Shown: positions 1-11,304 of the stretch, piece by piece | Layout: the number at the start of each line of letters is the position of its first letter | Numbering within the stretch: position 1 is the stretch's first letter | NCBI GenBank assembly: GCA_032718475.1 | Contig: JAUCBJ010006027.1 | Location: 1-53,551, forward strand | DNA from: Nemertoderma westbladi | Taxonomy: Eukaryota > Xenacoelomorpha > Nemertodermatida > Nemertodermatidae | Direction of reading: 5' to 3' | DNA: 53,551 bases | Notes under the pieces: generated by a model | Databases searched by the model: none | What the model saw: only the letters and a program-made list of their open reading frames with translations | What the model was told of the DNA's origin: nothing | Position numbers and translations under genes: made by a program

Positions 1-84
1 TCAGATACTTTGCACACGTACCCAAATTTTGGCAGACACTTTGCACACGGACCCAAATGTTGGCAGATACTTTGAGATTGTAAG
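1..84 (-). repeat. Inverted copies of the 31-bp satellite
   Basis: About 2.6 units of the same 31-bp repeat that fills 293-9,648, but in the opposite orientation: the plus strand here reads TTTGCACACGGACCCAAA, the reverse complement of the main array. The copies are slightly diverged (for example GTACCC for GGACCC). The block is cut by the window edge, so its real length is unknown. Confidence 0.93.
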
Positions 85-292
85 ATATTAGTAGGTTTAT
101 TTGTTATCAATTGGGTGTGACCAAGGGCAGGGATATGAAAGTAATAGGTGGTCTACCTATACCGGGTGTACTGGTAACCGGCGTAACACCTATGATGTGC
201 CGTCGCATATATAGTTATATATTATATTTTTTTTTTGTAGCCCCCGCGCGGGGTAAAAGTGTATTTATTTATTAAGGAAAACAATAATTAAA
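85..292. other. Spacer between inverted satellite arms
   Basis: A 208-bp non-repetitive segment lying between the inverted units on the left and the main 31-bp array on the right. It has an AT-rich stretch ending in a run of T (about 226-237), followed by a small GC-rich inverted repeat (CCCCCGCGCGGGG near 241-253). Part of it (about 91-155, containing ATTAGTAGGT and AGGGCAGGG) resembles the sequence just beyond the right end of the array near 9,673-9,712. No coding potential is seen. Confidence 0.7.
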
Positions 293-3200
293 CTGACATC
301 CTTTGGGTCCGTGTGCAAAGTATCTGACATCCTTTGGGTCTGTGTGCAAAGTATCTGCCAACATTTGGGTCCGTGTGCAAAGTATCTGACATCTTTTGGG
401 TCCGTGTGCAAAGTATCTGCCAACATTTGGGTCCGTGTGCAAAGTATCTGACATCTTTTGGGTCCGTGTGCAAAGTATATGACATCCTTTGGGTCCGTGT
501 GCAAAGTATCTGCCAACATTTGGGTCCGTGTGCAAAGTATCTGACATCTTTTGGGTCCGTGTGCAAAGTATATGACATCCTTTGGGTCCGTGTGCAAAGT
601 ATCTGCCAACATTTGGGTCCGTGTGCAAAGTATATACATCCTTTGGGTCCGTGTGCAAAGTATATTACATCCTTTGGGTCCGTGTGCAAAGTATCTGCCA
701 ACATTTGGGTCCGTGTGCAAAGTATCTGACATCTTTTGGGTCCGTGTGCAAAGTATATGACATCCTTTGGGTCCGTGTGCAAAGTATCTGCCAACATTTG
801 GGTCCGTGTGCAAAGTATCTGACATCTTTTGGGTCCGTGTGCAAAGTATTTACATCCTTTGGGTCCGTGTGCAAAGTATCTGCCAACATTTGGGTCCGTG
901 TGCAAAGTATCTGACATCTTTTGGGTCCGTGTGCAAAGTATATGACATCCTTTGGGTCCGTGTGCAAAGTATCTGACATCCTTTGGGTCCGTGTGCAAAG
1001 TATCTGACATCATTTGGGTCCGTGTGCAAAGTATCTGACATCTTTTGGGTCCGTGTGCAAAGTATCTGCCAACATTTGGGTCCGTGTGCAAAGTATCTGA
1101 CATCTTTTGGGTCCGTGTGCAAAGTATATGACATCCTTTGGGTCCGTGTGCAAAGTATCTGCCAACATTTGGGTCCGTGTGCAAAGTATCTGACATCTTT
1201 TGGGTCCGTGTGCAAAGTATATGACATCCTTTGGGTCCGTGTGCAAAGTATATGACATCCTTTGGGTCCGTGTGCAAAGTATCTGACATCTTTTGGGTCC
1301 GTGTGCAAAGTATCTGCCAACATTTGGGTCCGTGTGCAAAGTATCTGCCAACATTTGGGTCCGTGTGCAAAGTATATGACATCCTTTGGGTCCGTGTGCA
1401 AAGTATCTGCCAACATTTGGGTCCGTGTGCAAAGTATCTGACATCTTTTGGGTCCGTGTGCAAAGTATCTGCCAACATTTGGGTCCGTGTGCAAAGTATC
1501 TGACATCTTTTGGGTCCGTGTGCAAAGTATCTGACATCCTTTGGGTCCGTGTGCAAAGTATCTGCCATCATTTGGGTCCGTGTGCAAAGTATCTGCCAAC
1601 ATTTGGGTCCGTGTGCAAAGTATCTGCCAACATTTGGGTCCGTGTGCAAAGTATCTAACATCTTTTGGGTCCGTGTGCAAAGTATATTACATCCTTTGGG
1701 TCCGTGTGCAAAGTATCTGCCAACATTTGGGTCCGTGTGCAAAGTATCTGCCAACATTTGGGTCCGTGTGCAAAGTATCTAACATCTTTTGGGTCCGTGT
1801 GCAAAGTATATTACATCCTTTGGGTCCGTGTGCAAAGTATATCACATCCTTTGGGTCCGTGTGCAAAGTATCTGCCAACATTTGGGCCCGTGTGCAAAGT
1901 ATCTGACATCTTTTGGGTCCGTGTGCAAAGTATATGACATCCTTTGGGTCCGTGTGCAAAGTATCTGCCAACATTTGGGTCCGTGTGCAAAGTATCTAAC
2001 ATCTTTTGGGTCCGTGTGCAAAGTATATTACATCCTTTGGGTCCGTGTGCAAAGTATCTGCCAACATTTGGATCCGTGTGCAAAGTATCTGACATCTTTT
2101 GGGTCCGTGTGCAAAGTATATGACATCCTTTGGGTCCGTGTGCAAAGTATATGACATCCTTTGGGTCTGTGTGCAAAGTATCTGCCAACATTTGGGTCCG
2201 TGTGCAAAGTATCTGACATCTTTTGGGTCCGTGTGCAAAGTATCTGCCAACATTTGGGTCCGTGTGCAAAGTATCTGACATCTTTTGGGTCCGTGTGCAA
2301 AGTATATGACATCCTTTGGGTCCGTGTGCAAAGTATCTGCCAACATTTGGGTCCGTGTGCAAAGTATCTGACATCTTTTGGGTTCGTGTGCAAAGTATAT
2401 GACATCCTTTGGGTCCGTGTGCAAAGTATCTGCCAACATTTGGGTCCGTGTGCAAAGTATCTGCCAACATTTGGGTCCGTGTGCAACGTATGTGACATCT
2501 TTTGGGTCCGTGTGCAAAGTATATTACATACTTTGGGTCCGTGTGCAAAGTATCTGCCAACATTTGGGTCCGTGTGCAAAGTATCTGACATATTTTGGGT
2601 CCGTGTGCAAAGTATATGACATCCTTTGGGTCCGTGTGCAAAGTATCTGCCAACATTTTGGTCCGTGTGCAAAGTATCTGACATCTTTTGGGTCCGTGTG
2701 CAAAGTATCTGCCAACATTTGGGTCCGTGTGCAAAGTATCTGACATCTTTTGGGTCCGTGTGCAAAGTATATTACATCCTTTGGGTCCGTGTGCAAAGTA
2801 TCTGCCAACATTTGGATCCGTGTGCAAAGTATCTGACATCTTTTGGGTCCGTGTGCAAAGTATATGACATCCTTTGGGTCCGTGTGCAAAGTATATGACA
2901 TCCTTTGGGTCTGTGTGCAAAGTATCTGCCAACATTTGGGTCCGTGTGCAAAGTATCTGACATCTTTTGGGTCCGTGTGCAAAGTATCTGCCAACATTTG
3001 GGTCCGTGTGCAAAGTATCTGACATCTTTTGGGTCCGTGTGCAAAGTATATGACATCCTTTGGGTCCGTGTGCAAAGTATCTGCCAACATTTGGGTCCGT
3101 TTGCAAAGTATCTGCCAACATTTGGGTCCGTGTGCAAAGTATCTGCCAACATTTGGGTCCGTGTGCAAAGTATCTAACATCTTTTGGGTCCGTGTGCAAA

Positions 3201-6200
3201 GTATATTACATCCTTTGGGTCCGTGTGCAAAGTATATTACATCCTTTGGGTCCGTGTGCAAATTATCTGCCAACATTTGGGCCCGTGTGCAAAGTAACTG
3301 ACATCTTTTGCGTCAGTGTGCAAAGTATATGACATCCTTTGGGTCCGTGTGCAAAGTATCTGCCAACATTTGGGTCCGTGTGCAAAGTATCTAACATCTT
3401 TTGGGTCCGTGTGCAAAGTATATTACATCCTTTGGGTCCGTGTGCAAAGTATCTGCCAACATTTGGATCCGTGTGCAAAGTATCTGACATCTTTTGGGTC
3501 CGTGTGCAAAGTATATGACATCCTTTGGGTCCGTGTGCAAAGTATATGACATCCTTTGGGTCTGTGTGCAAAGTATCTGCCAACATTTGGGTCCGTGTGC
3601 AAAGTATCTGACATCTTTTGGGTCCGTGTGCAAAGTATCTGCCAACATTTGGGTCCGTGTGCAAAGTATCTGACATCTTTTGGGTCCGTGTGCAAAGTAT
3701 ATGACATCCTTTGGGTCCGTGTGCAAAGTATCTGCCAACATTTGGGTCCGTGTGCAAAGTATCTGACATCTTTTTGGTTCGTGTGCAAAGTATATGACAT
3801 CCTTTGGGTCCGTGTGCAAAGTATTTGCCAACATTTGGGTCCGTGTGCAAAGTATCTGCCAACATTTGCGTCCGTGTGCAACGTATTTGACATCTTTTGG
3901 GTCCGTGTGCAAAGTATCTAACATCTTTTGGGTCCGTGTGCAAAGTATATTACATCCTTTGGGTCCGTATGCAAAGTATCTGCCAACATTTGGGTCCGTG
4001 TGCAAAGTATATGACATCCTTTGGGTCTGTGTGCAAAGTATCTGCCAACATTTGGGTCCGTGTGCAAAGTATCTGACATCTTTTGGGTCCGTGTGCAAAG
4101 TATCTGCCAACATTTGGGTCCGTGTGCAAAGTATCTGACATCTTTTGGGTCCGTGTGCAAAGTATATGATATCCTTTGGGTCCGTGTGCAAAGTATCTGC
4201 CAACATTTGGGTCCGATTGCAAAGTATCTGCCAACATTTGGGTCCGTGTGCAAAGTATCTGCCAACATTTGGGTCCGTGTGCAAAGTATCTAACATCTTT
4301 TGGGCCCGTGTGCAAAGTATATTACATCCTTTGGGTCCGTGTGCAAAGTATCTGCAAACATTTGGGTCCGTGTGCAAAGTATCTGCCAACATTTGGGTCC
4401 GTGTGCAAAGTATCTAACATCTTTTGGGTCCGTGTGCAAAGTATATTACATCCTTTGGGTCCGTGTGCAAAGTATATTACATCCTTTGGGTCCGTGTGCA
4501 AAGTATCTGCCAACATTTGGGCCCGTGTGCAAAGTATCTGACATCTTTTGGGTCCGTGTGCAAAGTATATGACATCCTTTGGGTCCGTGTGCAAAGTATC
4601 TGCCAACATTTGGGTCCGTGTGCAAAGTATCTAACATCTTTTGGGTCCGTGTGCAAAGTATATTACATCCTTTGGGTCCGTGTGCAAAGTATCTGCCAAC
4701 ATTTGGATCCGTGTGCAAAGTATCTGACATCTTTTGGGTCCGTGTGCAAAGTATATGACATCCTTTGGGTCCGTGTGCAAAGTTATATGACATCCTTTGG
4801 GTCTGTGTGCAAAGTATCTGCCAACATTTGTGTGGGTGTGCAAAGTATCTGACATCTTTTGGGTCCGTGTGCAAAGTATCTGCCAACATTTGGGTCCGTG
4901 TGCAAAGTATCTGACATCTTTTGGGTCCGTGTGCAAAGTATATGACATCCTTTGGGTCCGTGTGCAAAGTATCTGCCAACATTTGGGTCCGTGTGCAAAG
5001 TATCTGACATATTTTGGGTTTGTGTGCAAAGTATATGACATCCTTTGGGTCCGTGTGCAAAGTATCTGCCAACATTTGGGTCCGTGTGCAAAGTATCTGC
5101 CAACATTTGGGTCCGTGTGCAAAGTATCTGCCAACATTTGGGTCCGTGTGCAAAGTATCTAACATCTTTTGGCTCCGTGTGCAAAGTATATTACATCCTT
5201 TGGGTCCGTGTGCAAAGTATCTGCCAACATTTGGGTCCGTATGCAAAGTATCTGACATCTTTTGGGTCCGTGTGCAAAGTATCTGCCAACATTTGGGTCC
5301 GTGTGCAAAGTATCTGACATCTTTTGGGTCCGTGTGCAAAGTATCTGCCAACATTTGGGCCCGTGTGCAAAGTATCTGACATCTTTTGGGTCCGTGTGCA
5401 AAGTATATGACATCCTTTGGGTCCGTGTGCAAAGTATCTGCCAACATTTGGGTCCGTGTGCAAAGTATCTGCCAACATTTGGGTCCGTGTGCAAAGTATC
5501 TAACATCTTTTGGGTCCGTGTGCAAAGTATATTACATCCTTTGGGTCCGTGTGCTAAAGTATCTGCCAACATTTGGGTCCGTGTGCAAAGTATCTGCCAA
5601 CATTTGGGTCCGTGTGCAAAGTATCTAGCATCTTTTGGGTCCGTGTGCAAAGTATATTACATCCTTTGGGTCCGTGTGCAAAGTATATTACATCCTTTGG
5701 GTCCGTGTGCAAAGTTTCTGCCAACATTTGGGCCCGTGTGCAAAGTATCTGACATCTTTTGGGTCCGTGTGCAAAGTATATGACATCCTTTGGGTCCGTG
5801 TGCAAAGTATCTGCCAACATTTGGGTCCGTGTGCAAAGTATCTAACATCTTTTGGGTCCGTGTGCAAAGTATATTACATCCTTTGGGTCCGTGTGCAAAG
5901 TATCTGTCAACATTTGGATCCGTGTGCAAAGTATCTGACATCTTTGGGTCCGTGTGCAAAGTATATGACATCCTTTGGGTCCGTGTGCAAAGTATATGAC
6001 ATCCTTTGGGTCTGTGTGCAAAGTATCTGCCAACATTTGGGTCCGTGTGCAAAGTATCTGACATCTTTTGGGTCCGTGTGCAAAGTATCTGCCAACATTT
6101 GGGTCCGTGTGCAAAGTATCTGACATCTTTTGGGTCCGTGTGCAAAGTATATGACATCCTTTGGGTCCGTATGCAAAGTATCTGCCAACATTTGGGTCCG

Positions 6201-9200
6201 TGTGCAAAGTATCTGACATCTTTTGGGTTCGTGTGCAAAGTATATGACATCCTTTGGGTCCGTGTGCAAAGTATCTGCCAACATTTGGGTCCGTGTGCAA
6301 AGTATCTGCCAACATTTGGGTCCGTTTGCAACGTATCTGACATCTTTTGGGTCCGTGTGCAAAGTATATTACATCCTTTGGGTCCGTGTGCAAAGTATCT
6401 AACATCTTTTGGGTCCGTGTGCAAAGTATATTACATCCTTTGGGTCCGTGTGCAAAGTATCTGCCAACATTTGGATCCGTGTGCAAAGTATCTGACATAT
6501 TTTGGGTTTGTGTGCAAAGTATATGACATCCTTTGGGTCCGTGTGCAAAGTATCTGCCAACATTTGGGTCCGTGTGCAAAGTATCTGCCAACATTTGGGT
6601 CCGTGTGCAAAGTATCTGACATCTTTTGGGTCCGTGTGCAAAGTATCTGCCAACATTTGGGTCCGTGTGCAAAGTATCTGACATCTTTTGGGTCCGTGTG
6701 CAAAGTATATGACATCCTTTGGGTCCGTGTGCAAAGTATCTGCCAACATTTGGGTCCGTGTGCAAAGTATCTGACATCTTTTGGGTTCGTGTGCAAAGTA
6801 TATGACATCCTTTGGGTCCGTGTGCAAAGTATCTGCCAACATTTGGGTCCGTGTGCAAAGTATCTGCCAACATTTGGGTCCGTGTGCAACGTATCTGACA
6901 TCTTTTGGGTCCGTGTGCAAAGTATATTACATCCTTTGGGTCCGTGTGCAAAGTATCTGCCAACATTTGGGTCCGTGTGCAAAGTATCTGACATATTTTG
7001 GGTCCGTGTGCAAAGTATATGACATCCTTTGGGTCCGTGTGCAAAGTATCTGCCAACATTTTGGTCCGTGTGCAAAGTATCTGACATCTTTTGGGTCCGT
7101 GTGCAAAGTATCTGCCAACATTTGGGTCCGTGTGCAAAGTATCTGACATCTTTTGGGTCCGTGTGCAAAGTATATTACATCCTTTGGGTCCGTGTGCAAA
7201 GTATCTGACATCTTTTGGGTCCGTGTGCAAAGTATATGACATCCTTTGGGTCCGTGTGCAAATTATCTGCCAACATTTGGGTCCGTGTGCAAAGTATCTG
7301 ACATCTTTTGGGTTCGTGTGTAAAGTATATGACATCCTTTGGGTCCGTGTGCAAAGTATCTGCCAACATTTGGGTCCGTGTGCAAAGTATCTGACATATT
7401 TTGGGTCCGTGTGCAAAGTATATGACATCCTTTGGGTCCGTGTGCAAAGTATCTGCCAACATTTAGGTCCGTGTGCAACGTATCTGACATCTTTTGGGTC
7501 CGTGTGCAAAGTATATTACATCCTTTGGGTCCGTGTGCAAAGTATCTGCCAACATTTGGGTCCGTGTGCAAAGTATCTGACATATTTTGGGTCCGTGTGC
7601 AAAGTATATGACATCCTTTGGGTCCGTGTGCAAAGTATCTGCCAACATTTTGGTCCGTGTGCAAAGTATCTGACATCTTTTGGGTCCGTGTGCAAAGTGT
7701 CTGCCAACATTTGGGTCCGTGTGCAAAGTATCTGACATCTTTTGGGTCCGTGTGCAAAGTATATTACATCCTTTGGGTCCGTGTACAAAGTATCTGCCAA
7801 CATTTGGATCCGTGTGCAAAGTATCTGACATCTTTTGGGTCCGTGTGCAAAGTATATGACATCCTTTGGGTCCGTGTGCAAAGTTATATGACATCCTTTG
7901 GGTCTGTGTGCAAAGTATCTGCCAACATTTGTGTCCGTGTGCAAAGTATCTGACATCTTTTGGGTCCGTGTGCAAAGTATCTGCCAACATTTGGGTCCGT
8001 GTGCAAAGTATCTGACATCTTTTGGGTCCGTGTGCAAAGTATATGACATCCTTTGGGTCCGTGTGCAAAGTATCTGCCAACATTTGGGTCCGTGTGCAAA
8101 GTATCTGACATATTTTGGGTTTGTGTGCAAAGTATATGACATCCTTTGGGTCCGTGTGCAAAGTATCTGCCAACATTTGGGTCCGTGTGCAAAGTATCTG
8201 CCAACATTTGGGTCCGTGTGCAAAGTATCTGCCAACATTTGGGTCCGTGTGCAAAGTATCTAACATCTTTTGGCTCCGTGTGCAAAGTATATTACATCCT
8301 TTGGGTCCGTATGCAAAGTATCTGCCAACATTTGGGTCCGTGTGCAAAGTATATGACATCCTTTGGGTCTGTGTGCAAAGTATCTGCCAACATTTGGGTC
8401 CGTGTGCAAAGTATCTGACATCTTTTGGGTCCGTGTGCAAAGTATCTGCCAACATTTGGGCCCGTGTGCAAAGTATCTGACATCTTTTGGGTCCGTGTGC
8501 AAAGTATCTGCCAACATTTGGGTCCGTGTGCAAAGTATCTGCCAACATTTGGGTCCGTGTGCAAAGTATCTAACATCTTTTGGGTCCGTGTGCAAAGTAT
8601 ATTACATCCTTTGGGTCCGTGTGCAAAGTATCTGCCAACATTTGGGTCCGTGTGCAAAGTATCTGCCAACATTTGGGTCCGTGTGCAAAGTATCTAACAT
8701 CTTTTGGGTCCGTGTGCAAAGTATATTACATCCTTTGGGTCCGTGTGCAAAGTATATTACATCCTTTGGGTCCGTGTGCAAAGTTTCTGCCAACATTTGG
8801 GCCCGTGTGCAAAGTATCTGACATCTTTTGGGTCCGTGTGCAAAGTATATGACATCCTTTGGGTCCGTGTGCAAAGTATCTGCCAACATTTGGGTCCGTG
8901 TGCAAAGTATCTAACATCTTTTGGGTCCGTGTGCAAAGTATATTACATCCTTTGGGTCCGTGTGCAAAGTATCTGTCAACATTTGGATCCGTGTGCAAAG
9001 TATCTGACATCTTTTGGGTCCGTGTGCAAAGTATATGACATCCTTTGGGTCCGTGTGCAAAGTATATGACATCCTTTGGGTCTGTGTGCAAAGTATCTGC
9101 CAACATTTGGGTCCGTGTGCAAAGTATCTGACATCTTTTGGGTCCGTGTGCAAAGTATCTGCCAACATTTGGGTCCGTGTGCAAAGTATCTGACATCTTT

Positions 9201-9648
9201 TGGGTCCGTGTGCAAAAGTATATGACATCCTTTGGGTCCGTATGCAAAGTATCTGCCAACATTTGGGTCCGTGTGCAAAGTATCTGACATCTTTTGGGTT
9301 CGTGTGCAAAGTATATGACATCCTTTGGGTCCGTGTGCAAAGTATCTGCCAACATTTGGGTCCGTGTGCAAAGTATCTGCCAACATTTGGGTCCGTTTGC
9401 AACGTATCTGACATCTTTTGGGTCCGTGTGCAAAGTATATTACATCCTTTGGGTCCGTGTGCAAAGTATCTGCCAACATTTGGGTCCGTGTGCAAAGTAT
9501 CTGACATATTTTGGGTCCGTGTGCAAAGTATATGACATCCTTTGGGTCCGTGTGCAAAGTATCTGCCAACATTTTGGTCCGTGTGCAAAGTATCTAACAT
9601 CTTTTGGGTCCGTGTGCAAAGTATAAGACATCATTTGGGTCCGTGTGC
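293..9648 (+). repeat. 31-bp satellite array, about 302 units
   Basis: Head-to-tail 31-bp units with the invariant core TTTGGGTCCGTGTGCAAAGT. The variable part before the core comes in five main types: CTGCCAACA, CTGACATCT, ATGACATCC, ATTACATCC and CTAACATCT. The order of the types is not random; long runs recur as higher-order copies, for example with shifts of 2,635, 3,069 and 3,101 bp. Diagnostic variants such as GGATCC, GGGCCC or an extra T (AGTTATATGAC at about 4,782 and 7,883) mark duplicated blocks. Because 31 is not a multiple of three and the unit contains no stop codon, all frames stay open for hundreds of codons; these open frames are not taken as genes. Confidence 0.98.
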
Positions 9649-10641
9649 TAACATATTATTACCATCATTAACATTAGTAGGTGAATAGGGCAGGGTATAC
9701 AAAGTAACCAATAAGAAATCACCATGGAAAAGTTAGTCAGAATCAATCAGCTGATCCAAATTTATCCAAAAAATTAGGTTTTGGCTCTTTGTGGCTCAGT
9801 GATTTCCTTATATTTGCATAATTTTTCGCAGAATTAACTTTGATAGCATTAATTTATCACTGTGCAACATGGGTTGGGGCCTAATTGCTTCATAGTGTAA
9901 TGGTCGTTTTTTGGGTCAGTGTGGGTCTTTGTGCATTTTAGCACTGCCCTCTGATAATCAGATACCTGACATACCGACTTGCCTAACAACTCAACCCTAC
10001 CGGATCTGAAATGAAAAATCATTGTTATCAGCATATCAGGACTGCTACGCGTAGCACCTACGCGTAGTTTCAAAATACCCACGCGTAGTTCCAAAATAAC
10101 TACGCGTAGTTTTAAAACACCTACGCGTAGTTGTTAAAAAGGCAGTAAGTCTGGCCCTACCGGTAAATGACAGGAATGGACAGATGGAAGATACAAACTA
10201 CGCGTAGGTCGAAAAGATTTACCCAAAATGCATCCCTCTCCGAGGAAAATCGACGCGTATTAATTAACCACACCATACAACAGGTTAGATGCTATCATCC
10301 TTTCATCAGTACTGCTACTGCAGTACATAAACAGCGCATAAATACTGGAATATCAGAATACTGATATAGCTATTTACAGGTAGGTAGATAAGTCGGATAG
10401 GCCTAGCTGCCTAATAATTAATAAATGCCTGTAAGCAGGTAGGTCATAACATAAGGTCCATCTACATACTGACTAGACCTACATCCTACTGCTGACACTG
10501 CTGTACTGTCAGCAGACTGTTCTACAACAATCCATTCTGCGATTAGGCCTAGTCTGTTAGCAAGAATTTCCATACAGCCTGACAGCCCGGCAAATAGGCC
10601 TACAGAAATACTGAATTTGTAGGCCTACCTTGCCCTTGCAT
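9649..10641. other. Gene-free stretch right of the satellite
   Basis: No convincing coding region. It begins with a flank that shares ATTAGTAGGT and AGGGCAGGG with the spacer at 85-292. Near 9,906-9,938 it contains a diverged sequence (TTTGGGTCAGTGTGGGTC followed by TTTGTGCA) that resembles the 31-bp satellite unit. It also holds the ACGCGT palindrome cluster and many TAGGCCTA-type words from about 10,400 onward. Confidence 0.6.
10046..10258. repeat. Cluster of ACGCGT palindromes
   Basis: Seven ACGCGT hexamers lie in 213 bp (starting at 10,047, 10,060, 10,081, 10,102, 10,123, 10,200 and 10,253). Most are extended to the perfect 10-bp palindrome CTACGCGTAG. Three successive gaps are exactly 21 bp, so this is a short 21-bp tandem repeat of a palindrome with variable AAAATA-type linkers. 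Its function is unknown. Confidence 0.8.
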
Positions 10642-10649
10642 GTCATCGC
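10642..10649 (+). repeat. Target-site duplication, left copy (GTCATCGC)
   Basis: The 8-bp direct repeat GTCATCGC abuts the left terminal inverted repeat and is repeated exactly at 12,618-12,625 beyond the right end. Eight base pairs is the target duplication length of the P-element superfamily. Confidence 0.9.
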
Positions 10650-10716
10650 CATGGCCTACTATATACTACGGCCTACCAGGTCACCTTGAGAGGCCTCTTG
10701 AAAAGAGGCCACTTAT
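10650..10716 (+). repeat. Left terminal inverted repeat of P-like element
   Basis: 67 bp from CATGGCCTACTATATACTAC to the inner end GGCCACTTAT. It matches the reverse complement of 12,551-12,617 with one mismatch, at 10,695. It contains its own small hairpin, GGCCTCTT followed three bases later by AAGAGGCC (10,692-10,710). Confidence 0.95.
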
Positions 10717-11209
10717 TTCAATATGATGTAACTGGTAAGTTGTACCCAAATTTACCACCCACCCCCTAATACCACTAAATCGACTATCGCGAATTCAATG
10801 GGTGTATTTTTAAATGTTTATTGGCAGCCTGAAACGATGGACAACTAACTTTTTTGACATTTTCAATATGAAGACTGGTTGAAAGCCCGAGACTATTCCT
10901 CTAGTCAGACGATAATCGACGTGTAAAAACGTGTTAATACAGTATGTGGGTCGAGTCACGAAGTCAGGCGTAGCCTGAGCACACAATTATACAAGTATAC
11001 ACACGAAACATCGCGAATTAAACAGCATTCATATATTGTGTTATTAATCGGGAAACCTGCTATTTTTAGAAAACATTTTATTGATTGTTGTAATATTCCT
11101 CAATCTTGTATTGATGTTTAATTTTAACGACAATACTTTCTTTTTAAAAAGTGATAATTTTTATGGAATATATCGGCTCGTCTACTGCTCGATATTAATA
11201 TTATCATTA

Positions 11210-11215
11210 TTTATT
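11210..11215 (-). promoter_or_regulatory. Candidate poly(A) signal of THAP gene
   Basis: AATAAA on the minus strand, 90 bp downstream of the THAP gene stop codon. A second AATAAA lies at 11,077-11,082. Both are inside the transposon. Confidence 0.5.
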
Positions 11216-11304
11216 AAGAATTAATCTACTGTAATTAATTTATAAATGTACTTAAGAAAAGCTAATTATAAATTATAGAAGCACATTGATAGCACATTGA
11301 TAAC

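Noticed and set aside
265-9634. Dozens of open frames up to 555 codons inside the 31-bp satellite.
   Set aside because: They follow from a stop-free unit read in rotating frames on both strands. The same DNA gives equal peptides in all frames, with no start context, domains or codon bias.
293-9648. Regularly spaced repeats as a CRISPR array.
   Set aside because: Units are directly adjacent variants of one sequence with no unique spacers, and the surrounding genes are animal. The same holds for the other arrays.
293-9648. Calling the 31-bp array a true Drosophila-type FB element.
   Set aside because: Only the unit length and the inverted arrangement agree; the unit sequence cannot be matched from memory and the left arm is not visible. 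Kept only as an analogy.
10046-10258. ACGCGT words as MluI cell-cycle boxes regulating DNA2.
   Set aside because: That element is known from fungi; the cluster is 2.7 kb away from DNA2 with a transposon in between, so a promoter role is not supported.
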